Assembly (NCBI GenBank): GCA_013349405.1
Contig: DUZS01000017.1
Coordinates: 1-64,000 of the forward strand
Length of the DNA stretch: 64,000 nucleotides
Reading direction: 5' to 3'
Source of the DNA: Desulfuromonadales bacterium
GTDB taxonomy: Bacteria; Desulfobacterota; Desulfuromonadia; Geobacterales; Pseudopelobacteraceae
The translations under genes and the position numbers were made by a program. Of the stretch, positions 37,450-44,390 are shown piece after piece. Under the pieces are notes generated by a model that was not told where the DNA came from, ran no database searches, and saw nothing but the letters and a program-made list of their open reading frames with translations. Numbering within the stretch: the first letter of the stretch is position 1; every line of letters begins with the position of its first letter.

Positions 37450-37632
37450 ATGATTTGCACTGTCGAGCAGTTTGAGGATGTTGTCGCAAAATTCAAATAT
37501 TTTGCCGAATCGGTTAATATTGAGCTTTCGTCGGAAGCGGAAGGTTTACGACAGGAATTAATTGTGATCTGCGCCGAACTGCTGGTTACCATCCGGGAAG
37601 AAATAGAGGCGGGAGCCGATTCCGTTGTATAA
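37450..37632 (+). CDS. Small helical protein of unknown function
   Basis: The ATG at 37450 follows AGGAGC and gives 60 residues, mostly acidic and helical: FEDVVAKFKYFAESVNIELSSEA then LRQELIVICAELLVTIREEI. No membrane helix or known motif. It precedes the His/Lys-rich protein by about 50 bp on the same strand. I do not recognise it. Confidence 0.6.
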   Translation: MICTVEQFEDVVAKFKYFAESVNIELSSEAEGLRQELIVICAELLVTIREEIEAGADSVV

Positions 37633-37684
37633 TCACGCGTTACCCACCACCAAATATGAAAATCTTTAAAAAAAAGGACCAGAT

Positions 37685-37939
37685 ATGAAAAAAGTACTCG
37701 GGAGTATTATCTGCCTGCTCGCAACCGCAAGCTTATCCGCCGCCGCAGTAAATGTTGAAGTCAATACCCCGAATGCGAGCGTGCGGGTCGGCACACCACC
37801 CCCTGCGCCACAGGTGACTGTCATTGAACAGGAACATCATCATGACGTGAAGAAAGATAACGGAAAACACAAAGGGCAAAAAAAGCATAAGAAACATAAA
37901 GAAGAGCATCATGGCGAGAGCGACAAGCATGGCAATTAG
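37685..37939 (+). CDS. Small exported His/Lys-rich protein
   Basis: This 84-residue precursor has a signal peptide (MKKVLGSIICLLATASLSAAA), a short Pro/Val stretch (VRVGTPPPAPQVTV), then an unusual tail dense in His, Lys and Glu (EHHHDVKKDNGKHKGQKK, KEEHHGESDKHG). The tail could bind metal ions or anions; that is inference. AAGGACC lies upstream of the ATG. The end overlaps the tRNA deaminase start by 29 bp. Confidence 0.75.
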   Translation: MKKVLGSIICLLATASLSAAAVNVEVNTPNASVRVGTPPPAPQVTVIEQEHHHDVKKDNGKHKGQKKHKKHKEEHHGESDKHGN

Positions 37940-38423
37940 CCACCCACCCCGCAGCCATGAACAGTGGATGCGGAGTGCTATTGCTGAAGCTGTCAAAGCG
38001 GAGTCAAAAGCTGAAGTCCCAATCGGCTGTGTTATTGTTCGCGACGGCAGAATAATCGCCCGCGGCCATAACCTGCGTGAAACGAGTCAGGATCCGACCG
38101 GTCACGCCGAGTTGATTGCCATTAGAAAAGCCGCCCGGAAACTCGGTTCCTGGCGGCTGCTTGATACGGCTCTCTATGTTACCCTGGAACCCTGCACGAT
38201 GTGCATGGGCGCGATCATCCTGGCGCGCATCCCTACCGTTGTTTTCGGCTGCCTTGACCCCAAAGGGGGAGCAGCTGGCTCACTGTATGATCTCTCCGAT
38301 GATGCACGCCTTAACCACCGCGTTGAACTCGTTCCCCGGGTTCTTGAAAGCGAATGTTCGTCTCTCTTACGCAGCTTTTTTGCCGAGTTACGCTCGCGCA
38401 AACGGATTGCCGCTGCGCACTGA
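37911..38423 (+). CDS. tadA: tRNA-specific adenosine deaminase
   Basis: This 170-residue deaminase carries the zinc site in HAELIAI (His65, Glu67) and PCTMC (Cys95, Cys98). It converts A34 of tRNA-Arg to inosine. Other marks are AEVPIGCVIV, GHNLRETSQDPTGHAE and TLEPCTMCMGAI. I use the ATG at 37911; an in-frame ATG at 37929 is possible. Do not confuse it with the pilus tadA at 2173. An accessory island begins directly after its stop. Confidence 0.92.
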   Translation: MARATSMAISHPPRSHEQWMRSAIAEAVKAESKAEVPIGCVIVRDGRIIARGHNLRETSQDPTGHAELIAIRKAARKLGSWRLLDTALYVTLEPCTMCMGAIILARIPTVVFGCLDPKGGAAGSLYDLSDDARLNHRVELVPRVLESECSSLLRSFFAELRSRKRIAAAH

Positions 38424-38425
38424 TT

Positions 38426-38446
38426 TACCTGATCCCTTCGTATTAA
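38426..38446. repeat. Direct repeat, left boundary of accessory island
   Basis: This 21-bp stretch shares the core TACCTGATCCCTTC (38426-38439) and TA two bases later with 42932-42945; over the aligned 21 bp only two positions differ. It starts 3 bp after the tRNA deaminase stop. It may be an attachment site or target-site duplication. Confidence 0.6.
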
Positions 38447-38974
38447 CATGGTATTAAATATCCCCAAAATTCCATGCCGTGAACATTAGAAACCTTGACT
38501 TATTCAGGCGTTATCAGCAGAGTAATTTTCATTTTTTCCAGGAGTCAGCAGACGCAAAAATGTGAAGGTTAAGGTTTAGAGAAGTGAGCGGATCAGGGGA
38601 GCGTTGAGCAGTTTTATCGCCGCACAACGGGCTTTGATTGTGGTGACAAATTTTGAACGTAAAACGGGTACAATTTCTGCATTCTGGCCATCCCCCCAAT
38701 TTGTTGTATTGACCGGTTCACGCGTACGTGCGCGGGGGGCTGGTCATCCAGTAGTTGGTCAAAACCAGTGAGGAGTTTGTGCTTGCGGAGTTGCTAAAAT
38801 AGAGGTTATCGGTGGCACAGGCATTGAGGAAACGGCAGAAAATCTGTGAAGTGGCTGTGTTGAGGACATGCTGGAAAAGAGCTTTAGTCTATTTTGTTGG
38901 CGTTGCTAAATTGCTAAGAATTTCTAACCAGCAAAAATATTTTAATTTGAGTTGTTGGATATGGAGTAATCTAA
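38447..38974. other. Island left end, no convincing gene
   Basis: This 530-bp stretch has no gene I can support. It contains an imperfect hairpin between 38684-38698 (CTGGCCATCCCCCC) and 38727-38743 (GGGGGGCTGGTCATCC) with a 30-bp loop. Base composition drops towards the AT-rich gene that follows. No integrase or tRNA is present. Confidence 0.5.
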
Positions 38975-39463
38975 ATGAAAGTATGGACATTTATTTTGTG
39001 CGGTATTATTTTGTTTTGCGCCTTTCCTTCATTTGCAACATCGAAGGAAGCAAACAATTTATCCACTTCTCTTACAGAGTGCAATAAGGCCTTGGCTATA
39101 GTTAAAAAGACCCTGAATAATCTTGATTTCAATAATTTAAAAGCGGTAAGTATTGATAAAAAAACTGTTAACCGTATCAACTTTTCAAAACAGATAGTGA
39201 ACAAAAGTATAGAAAATTCACAAAAACACATTAACCAAATAAATAAAAAACCGACTAAGACTGCAACTACTAACTTGCTAACTGAATTAAATAATGTACG
39301 CGACAATCTTTTGGCGCTATCAGAATATCTTTTGACCATACCTAAAAACTCACAATTTAGACTTGTATCAATAGGATGGAACAACCAAATTCAAGCGACA
39401 TATATTCCAATTATTACTGCAATCGACAATTTAGAAGGAAGCACTTACGAATATTGGAAGTGA
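38975..39463 (+). CDS. Exported AT-rich protein of unknown function
   Basis: This 162-residue protein has a signal peptide (MKVWTFILCGIILFCAFPSFA) and then helices rich in Asn, Lys and Thr (SLTECNKALAIVKKTLNNL; NLLTELNNVRDNLLALSEYL). GGAG precedes the ATG. Base composition is clearly more AT-rich than its neighbours, which suggests transfer. No family is recognised. The terminator-like hairpin at 39586 follows after about 120 bp. Confidence 0.6.
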   Translation: MKVWTFILCGIILFCAFPSFATSKEANNLSTSLTECNKALAIVKKTLNNLDFNNLKAVSIDKKTVNRINFSKQIVNKSIENSQKHINQINKKPTKTATTNLLTELNNVRDNLLALSEYLLTIPKNSQFRLVSIGWNNQIQATYIPIITAIDNLEGSTYEYWK

Positions 39464-39585
39464 CCGTCAAAGTGAAACATCAAAAGCAATTGAGTCAAAG
39501 CCAGAAAAGAAATAAAACTCAGTAAGTTTCTGTTTTTGCTGGCATCGCCGTAGAAGAAATTTAAATAGAATGACCTAAAGAAGTA

Positions 39586-39626
39586 AAATCTACCTTCTAC
39601 ATAAATTGTAGAAGGTAGATTTTTTC
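39586..39626 (+). terminator. Rho-independent terminator
   Basis: A 15-bp perfect stem (AAATCTACCTTCTAC, 7-base loop, then its complement) is followed by a T-run on the plus strand, and by A-run/T-run symmetry also works for the convergent toxin-antitoxin pair. It ends transcription between the exported-protein gene and the antitoxin gene. Confidence 0.85.
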
Positions 39627-39648
39627 AACAGACTCTGGAAGGGAAAAG

Positions 39649-39945
39649 CTAAGCTGTTTCAGGCACTATGGCCAGCTTGAGACCCATACCGTGCAGAATA
39701 TTGTAAAAAGTGCGTAACTCTGGATTGCCGCCTTTCGAGAGTGTACGATATAGATTTTCACGCTTAAGGTTAGAACGCTCAGCTATAGTTGCCATGCCGC
39801 CCTTGGCTTGCGCTACTCGGCGCATGGAAAGAAGCAACACATCACGGTCGCCCTCTTCTATGGCTGCCGTCAGATATTCAGCGGCATTATCGGAATCTTT
39901 AAGCCATTCGTTCAGATCTTGTTCGTAGTCCGTCATTTGTCGCAT
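39649..39945 (-). CDS. HigA-like antitoxin (putative addiction module antidote)
   Basis: I place the start at the ATG at 39945, behind AGGAG. The 98-residue protein fits the TIGR02684 antidote family: DYEQDLNEWLKDSDNAAEYL, then a helix-turn-helix DNA-binding domain (GGMATIAERSNLKRENLYRTL, SKGGNPELRTFYNIL). It should neutralise the upstream toxin and repress the operon. It overlaps the toxin gene by 13 bp. Toxin-first order is normal for this family. Confidence 0.9.
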   Translation of the reverse strand: MRQMTDYEQDLNEWLKDSDNAAEYLTAAIEEGDRDVLLLSMRRVAQAKGGMATIAERSNLKRENLYRTLSKGGNPELRTFYNILHGMGLKLAIVPETA

Positions 39946-40277
39946 GATTTGTTCTCCTGATGTTTTTTCCAATAAGCAATGGCGGTTTCAATATCTTGTT
40001 CTTGAGTAGTTTTGTCGCCGCCAAGGAGCAACAGTACGATTTGATTGCCGGAATGCGCATAATAAACACGATATCCGGGGCCGTAATGGACACGCAGCTC
40101 AAAAACCCCAGCACCTACGTTTTTGTGATCACCTACATTGCCAAGTTCTACCCGTTCAAGTCGAGTTGCAATACGAGCAAAAGCAGAACGGTCGCGCAAA
40201 CCATAGAGCCATTTTTTGAATGGCTTTTCTCCAGTTGCGTCAGTGTAGTAGTTAAGTTGGTATGGAGTTGTCTGCAT
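39933..40277 (-). CDS. RelE/HigB-like toxin (addiction module killer protein)
   Basis: This 114-residue toxin matches TIGR02683 killer proteins: KPFKKWLYGLRDRSAFARI, RLERVELGNVGDHKNVGAGVFELRVHYGPGYRVYY and the GDKTTQEQDI ending. The family is RelE-like and cleaves mRNA at ribosomes. The gene has no strong ribosome site. An operator candidate lies just upstream at 40287-40302. Confidence 0.9.
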   Translation of the reverse strand: MQTTPYQLNYYTDATGEKPFKKWLYGLRDRSAFARIATRLERVELGNVGDHKNVGAGVFELRVHYGPGYRVYYAHSGNQIVLLLLGGDKTTQEQDIETAIAYWKKHQENKSCDK

Positions 40278-40286
40278 GATTATTTT

Positions 40287-40302
40287 GTATCATATACGAT
40301 AC
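40287..40302 (-). promoter_or_regulatory. Possible toxin-antitoxin operator
   Basis: GTATCATATACGATAC has GTATC/GATAC as 5-bp inverted arms and sits 10 bp upstream of the toxin start, overlapping a likely -10 region. This is where the antidote helix-turn-helix would be expected to bind. No binding evidence. Confidence 0.4.
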
Positions 40303-40420
40303 TGCATTGCAAGAGAATGAATTAAAAGGGATCAGCCCTTGACACGAGACAAAGACTGAAATGCAAAATCTGAAAAACAAAGGCTGAAACGGCAAAGACG
40401 AAACTGCGAAAAAGGCGAAT

Positions 40421-40480
40421 TTCCAACCAGAAAGTTAGACCCGCCCAAAAACCGGCGGGTCAACTTCATGCCCGTTATAA
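40421..40480 (+). repeat. Candidate integron attC-like site 1
   Basis: Reading 5'->3' on the plus strand: TTCCAAC (40421-40427) as an R-double-prime-like box, then a stem GAAAGTTAGACCCGCC (40430-40445) pairing with GGCGGGTCAACTTC (40454-40467) with two unpaired A bases, then GTTATAA (40474-40480) as an R-prime-like box. Terminal AAC...GTT boxes and one-sided extra bases are attC features. No integrase gene is in the window. Confidence 0.4.
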
Positions 40481-40548
40481 ACAAAACCGAAAACCCCAGA
40501 AATAACGGAGCGCTCCTCAGGGGCAGAATTACCCAAGTGGAGGAAAGC

Positions 40549-40707
40549 ATGGAATACACCGTCGTAAGTGCTGCAAAAATACAGACGCCAAAAGATGTTT
40601 CAAAAAATCTAATACTTGAAGTCAACAATAAAATAACCGAGGGCTGGAAGCCTGTTGGCGGAATTGCTGTTGATAATTTTGGACTTTACCAAGCAATGAC
40701 AAAATAA
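40549..40707 (+). CDS. DUF1737 small protein
   Basis: The ATG at 40549 follows GGAGG and gives 52 residues: MEYTVVSAAKIQTP, EVNNKITEGWKPVGGIAVD and a closing YQAM. These are the conserved parts of DUF1737, whose function is unknown. A longer upstream start at 40468 would overlap the attC-like site and is less likely. Such small genes are common in integron cassettes. Confidence 0.75.
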   Translation: MEYTVVSAAKIQTPKDVSKNLILEVNNKITEGWKPVGGIAVDNFGLYQAMTK

Positions 40708-40735
40708 GAATAAGGCCATAAAACCAAAGGAGAAA

Positions 40736-40990
40736 GTGACAACAGAAATTTTTACAATTAACCTTTGTTTCACGCCCTCAAAATTTACAGGATCAGAAAT
40801 AAAAGAGATAACTGCAAAAGTGCAATTTAACCAGACAAAGAACGATTGTAACGAGTCTAGTACTGAAACTACTGCATACTACAGCAAAACAGAATTACAA
40901 GATAAAACCCTTAACGAGGTTTATGAGTATGTACTTGGTCAGGCAAAGCAAACCTTAGAGCGTGACATAGAGCATTTTCCCGTTTTGTAA
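40736..40990 (+). CDS. Hypothetical protein, GTG start
   Basis: This 84-residue frame starts at GTG 40736, just after AAAGGAGAAA; the next start would lose conserved-looking strands. It has alternating strands (TEIFTINLCF, EITAKVQFNQ) and a C-terminal helix (LNEVYEYVLGQAKQTLERDI). No family recognised. It follows the DUF1737 gene by 28 bp, so the pair may share a transcript. Confidence 0.55.
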   Translation: MTTEIFTINLCFTPSKFTGSEIKEITAKVQFNQTKNDCNESSTETTAYYSKTELQDKTLNEVYEYVLGQAKQTLERDIEHFPVL

Positions 40991-41032
40991 GTGACAATGC
41001 TACTGTTTCAATGATGAATTCCCTAGAACCGT

Positions 41033-41071
41033 TACAGCAAAATGGGGCGCCAGAAACTGGCACCCCATTTT
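41033..41071. repeat. Strong hairpin without T-run
   Basis: GCAAAATGGGG, then a 5-bp GCCAG/CTGGC inner stem, then CCCCATTTTGC form a 16-17-bp stem with an AAA loop between genes. No T-run follows, so a terminator role is uncertain. A second GC hairpin (CCCCGG...CCGGGG) lies near 41120-41172. Confidence 0.5.
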
Positions 41072-41206
41072 GCAACTTTGCCATTGTCTTTGAAATTCAG
41101 TCGGTATATTTTGGGCAATAAAAAACCCCGGGATCGTCACCGACTCAAGGTCGGGAGAGGATTTCTCCGGGGGCTGCGAACAAATAATAGCTTTTACGGG
41201 TGATGC

Positions 41207-41885
41207 ATGCAAGCAAATTTTTCAGATCAACTTCGCCGAGCAATCTCAAATGAACGCCTCGACGCCTACCGTCAACGCGGTTCAAGCAGTGACGATGCGG
41301 AGTTGTTTGCCCATTACGCTTGGAACATGGCATTGTCGGAAAGCCTTTATACCCCGCTTCAGTGCTTGGAAGTCAGCCTCCGAAATGGAATTCACGATGC
41401 CGCAACGACATATTTCAAAACCGACACAAGGCTTGATCTGCCAAGAGTACTACACCCGCAAGAAATCAGCAAAGTGCAAGAGGCAAAAAAATACTCTTCT
41501 CAAAAGCAAAAAACCGCTTGAAGCTGGAAGAATAATACCGGAATTGACCTTCGGTTTCTGGACGAGCCTGTTCGACGTGCGATACGAAAAGATACTCTGG
41601 CCGTGGTTACTGAAGCCAGTTGTCCCCAATATGCCCCGCCACATCAGAATCAGAAAAAATCTTTCCAAACGACTCAACCGAGTCCGAACACTCAGAAATC
41701 GAATATTTCATCATGAACCAATCTGGCATTGGCGCGATCTCCAAAATCAACATACAGAGATTTTGGAAGCCATAACATGGGTAAATCCGGCAATGAAGGC
41801 ATTTGTGGAGCCATTCGACCGATTTGAAAAGATCTACAAAAATGGAATAGGCGAATACCGGAAGATTATTACTGCCCTGTCATAA
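41207..41885 (+). pseudogene. Abi-family protein split by a +1 frameshift
   Basis: Two overlapping frames together give one Abi-like protein (PF07751 type). The first part (41207-41521) has RLDAYRQRGSSSDDAELFAHYAWN and LQCLEVSLRNGIHDA. The second part, in the frame one base downstream, carries IIPELTFGFWTSLF, the RLNRVRTLRNRIFHHEPIWHW signature and the end. The join is at an A7 run (41485-41491): removing one A restores a single frame. Abi proteins are linked to phage abortive infection. Either a real disruption, a slippage switch or a sequencing error. Confidence 0.75.
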
Positions 41886-41894
41886 GAAGAAAAT

Positions 41895-41963
41895 GTCCAA
41901 CTTGCGGCTCGACCAGACCGCCCGGAAAAGCTGGGCGGGCTGGTCAGCCTTATAGCGTTAACA
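41895..41963 (+). repeat. Candidate integron attC-like site 2
   Basis: GTCCAAC (41895-41901) fits the RYYYAAC box. The arms GGCT-C-GACCAG-A-CCGCCC (41906-41923) and GGGCGG-G-CTGGTC-AGCC (41933-41949) pair with one extra base and one mismatch. GCGTTAAC (41955-41962) stands where the R-prime box should be. It lies right after the Abi gene, as attC sites follow cassette genes. The R-prime box is not a perfect GTTRRRY. Confidence 0.4.
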
Positions 41964-41975
41964 TGACTGCATACA

Positions 41976-42030
41976 CGGAAAATGGCAACCACCCCGCCCC
42001 TGCGGGGCACCCCTCCACTGGAGGGGAATT
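41976..42030 (+). repeat. Dispersed repeat copy, also at 61331-61386
   Basis: About 53 bp, including GGCAACCACCCCGCCCC and ending GGAGGGGAATT, matches the inverse complement of 61331-61386 with one mismatch. It forms the left arm of the larger 41988-42130 inverted repeat. Confidence 0.85.
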
Positions 42031-42130
42031 TTTGAGGCTAATGAAGTGCTACACAACATGAACACTGCGCTACAAACGACTTGCATTCCCCTCTTTTGGA
42101 GGGGTGGCAGGCGGAGCCTGACGGGGTGGT
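41988..42130. repeat. 143-bp imperfect inverted repeat
   Basis: The left arm starts ACCACCCCG (41988) and the right arm ends CGGGGTGGT (42130). The arms pair over about 43 bp with internal mismatches, with TTCCCCTC/GAGGGGAA near the centre. No gene lies inside. It fills much of the gap between the Abi gene and the DUF4160 gene. Confidence 0.7.
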
Positions 42131-42304
42131 GCTTTACCCTCCTCTGAAGGGGTGCCCGAAGGGGATCAAGAAGGGTCAGATCTCCACCGCCTACATTTTA
42201 AGAAATTGTATAGAGTAGAGATCTGGCAGCAGCCTTTTAATGTGTTCTGTTTTCCTTCTGGCGCAGCAAGTGGGAACGAGGATAAAGTAAAAAAAGGAGG
42301 ACTT

Positions 42305-42575
42305 ATGCCAATAGTCAGCATGTTTTACGGAATCATTGTTTATATGTACGCACTTGATACCAAGCAGCACCATCTACCACATATTCATGTTGAGTATCAG
42401 GGAAAGGAAGCAGTAGTTTCGATTCCGAGCGGTGATGTTATAGTCGGTGAAATAGCGACAAACAAGATGAAATTGCTGCAAGCTTGGATAGAGATTCACC
42501 AGGAAAGAGATTATGGCAGACTGGGCTATTGCGGTAAAGGGTGGTGAAATATTCAGAATCGATCCTTTGCGCTGA
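42305..42575 (+). pseudogene. DUF4160 protein, frameshifted near the 3' end
   Basis: The ATG at 42305 follows AAGGAGG. The protein starts as a normal DUF4160: MPIVSMFYGIIVYMYALDTKQHHLPHIHVEYQ. In the present frame it ends at 42547 after an aberrant RDYGRLGYCGKGW. Dropping one A from the GAAAG at 42504-42506 restores the family's usual end (MADWAIAVKGGEIFRI) and a stop at 42575. The DUF2442 partner follows 12 bp later. DUF4160-DUF2442 pairs behave like toxin-antitoxin modules in arrangement. Confidence 0.75.
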
Positions 42576-42587
42576 GAGGTGCGTTGT

Positions 42588-42851
42588 ATGAATCCACGAG
42601 TAACTGAAGTGACAACTCTGGAAGGGTGCCGACTTAGGCTGGTTTTCTCAAATGGTGAGCGCCGAATTTTTGATGCATCACCTTACCTTGTATATCCGGC
42701 GTTTAAAAAACTTACCAATGCCGGTTTTTTTTCATTGGCTCGCCCAGAGCACGGTACGGTGGTATGGCCGGATAATATCGATTTCTGCCCCGACAGCCTA
42801 TATGTGGAGAGCGTCAAAGAAGAGCAGGAAGAGTACGGGAAGTTTTTATGA
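42588..42851 (+). CDS. DUF2442 protein
   Basis: I place the start at the ATG at 42588 (MNPRVTEVTTLEG), behind AGAGGTG. The 87-residue protein carries the DUF2442 features: LRLVFSNGERRIFDASPYL, FFSLARPEHGTVVWPDNIDFCPDSLY. It is the usual partner of DUF4160 in pairs often placed on mobile DNA. Function is not established. It looks intact, unlike its partner. Confidence 0.85.
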   Translation: MNPRVTEVTTLEGCRLRLVFSNGERRIFDASPYLVYPAFKKLTNAGFFSLARPEHGTVVWPDNIDFCPDSLYVESVKEEQEEYGKFL

Positions 42852-42927
42852 ATAACGTTTGAGACGGCACAGGATGATTTAACACGCCAAACCCACCTGC
42901 CACTCAAACGGCTTGTCGTACCTCCTC

Positions 42928-42948
42928 GATCTACCTGATCCCTTCATA
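42928..42948. repeat. Direct repeat, right boundary of accessory island
   Basis: Contains TACCTGATCCCTTC at 42932-42945, matching 38426-38439. It overlaps the last codons and the stop region of the fdhD-mobA gene on the minus strand, so the island inserted without damaging it. Confidence 0.6.
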
Positions 42949-44304
42949 CTCTTCAGGCGTATTGACATTCAGAAATGATGCTGACTCACCACCGATACTA
43001 CTTACCTCTTCAGTGGTAACATCCCGGACATGGATCTTCTTCAGAATATCGACAACTTTTCTCTCACCGTTCTGAATAGCACCTTCAAAAATATCTTTAC
43101 AGACCGCTGAATAGACCGCATGCAAGGGTTCCTGACCCCCTTCGCTATACGGTATTGTCGCTTCAAAGCCTTCACCCAACTGCAGATGACAGAGATGGCG
43201 AATGATCGACTGGTCGAGAAACGGCATATCGCATGCCGTCACAAACGTGTGTGCCGTACTGCTGTGGGTCAGTGCCGAATGCAGCCCGGCAATTGAACCG
43301 AAGTTGGCGTAGATATCGGGCACTTTGCGGCAGGGGAGAAAATCATAGTCGAGCGGAGCATTCGTGACAATAATTACCTCATGAAACAGGCTGCTCAGGG
43401 TCCGGTAGGTTCGGGAGATAATTGACTTGCCATCAACTTCCAAAAGCGCTTTATTGCTCCCCATGCGACGTGATGCGCCTCCGGCAAGAATCACCCCGGT
43501 AATGCCCTCTATTTTCTCACGTTCCGGGTACTCCTCAATAACCTCCGGATGACTGTATACAGTAAACGACCCGCCGCGCACATACCCGACCAGACAGATG
43601 CCGGCCTGATCGCAGAGTTTGATTGCCATGTCGGTTGGGGATGTGCGTGACGCAATAACACTAATCCCCATCAATGACGCTTTGGCAACCATTTCAGTTG
43701 ATACCCGCCCTGATGTCACCAGTTCGGCGCCTGACATGTCAATCCCTTTAAAAAGCGCTTCACCGGCAATTCTATCGAAGGTGTTATGCCTGCCAAGATC
43801 TTCGGCATACAGGATCAAAGATCCGTTGCGACCGATAGCAGCGGAATGAATGCCGCCGTGTGAACGGTACTGATCTGCTTTTTTAGTCAACTCATGCATA
43901 AGTGCAAAGATCTGCCGGGGGGAGCGTCGCACCTTCTGCAGGGGACGTGTTACGTCGGGCGTGTTGACTTCGGGAAGCGTAAACGTGATGCCGGTCCCGC
44001 ACCCTGAGGTCAAAACCGGCTTCAGGCGCTCCGGCAGTTCCCCCTTGATCCTGATATTGGCCGTTCCGAATTCTTCGCAGACGCTGAATATCTCAAAATC
44101 ATGCAGAGACGAGACGAACCCCTGCAGACGTAAAAAACCGGCAACCAGAAAACGGAGATCGTGAGGGGAGCCGATCAGGGTTGCTATCTCGCGGCCATTG
44201 ACGATCAGCTGCAGCGGATATTCGGCCACAACCGGTGAGACGGTCGGTTCAAGAACATCGCCACGGCAGATAAAAAATGTTTGTTTCCTGGTATCTGGTT
44301 TCAT
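42931..44304 (-). CDS. FdhD-MobA fusion
   Basis: This 457-residue fusion has FdhD (about 20-255) and MobA (about 262-457). FdhD hands sulfur from IscS to the molybdenum cofactor of formate dehydrogenase; the E. coli enzyme has a CxxC loop. Here the loop is SGCGTGI: Cys102 is present, the second Cys is Gly. MobA adds GMP to molybdopterin; its marks are GVILAGGASRRMGSNKALLE, VTNAPLDYDF and TACDMPFLD. The fusion links two steps of cofactor maturation. The ATG at 44304 follows GGAG. It lies downstream of the lysC terminator on the same strand, so it needs its own promoter. Confidence 0.92.
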   Translation of the reverse strand: MKPDTRKQTFFICRGDVLEPTVSPVVAEYPLQLIVNGREIATLIGSPHDLRFLVAGFLRLQGFVSSLHDFEIFSVCEEFGTANIRIKGELPERLKPVLTSGCGTGITFTLPEVNTPDVTRPLQKVRRSPRQIFALMHELTKKADQYRSHGGIHSAAIGRNGSLILYAEDLGRHNTFDRIAGEALFKGIDMSGAELVTSGRVSTEMVAKASLMGISVIASRTSPTDMAIKLCDQAGICLVGYVRGGSFTVYSHPEVIEEYPEREKIEGITGVILAGGASRRMGSNKALLEVDGKSIISRTYRTLSSLFHEVIIVTNAPLDYDFLPCRKVPDIYANFGSIAGLHSALTHSSTAHTFVTACDMPFLDQSIIRHLCHLQLGEGFEATIPYSEGGQEPLHAVYSAVCKDIFEGAIQNGERKVVDILKKIHVRDVTTEEVSSIGGESASFLNVNTPEEYEGIR

Positions 44305-44323
44305 AATCTCCGGCTTCCTCGAT

Positions 44324-44359
44324 AAAAAAAGGGGGGAGAACAGTACGTCGTTCTCCCCC
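44324..44359 (-). terminator. Rho-independent terminator after lysC
   Basis: On the minus strand, GGGGGAGAAC, an 8-base loop and GTTCTCCCCCC precede a run of seven T. It lies 32 bp after the lysC stop and ends the housekeeping operon. Confidence 0.9.
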
Positions 44360-44390
44360 GGAATGAGTCAGGCACACTTCCGTAAAATGT

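Noticed and set aside
38424-38974. Possible SRP RNA gene after tadA
   Set aside because: The conserved tip sequence of the bacterial SRP RNA could not be found; only an imperfect hairpin is present.
38812-39087. 91-residue plus-strand frame starting at GTG
   Set aside because: No ribosome site or known motif; it overlaps the better supported exported protein gene at 38975.
40332-40628. 98-residue minus-strand open frame
   Set aside because: It covers an attC-like hairpin and the DUF1737 start region, has no ribosome site and no family features, and reads as a shadow of the plus strand.
41033-41071. Third attC-like site
   Set aside because: The hairpin has GTT on the left and AAC on the right, the reverse of the attC arrangement, and no boxes at proper distance.
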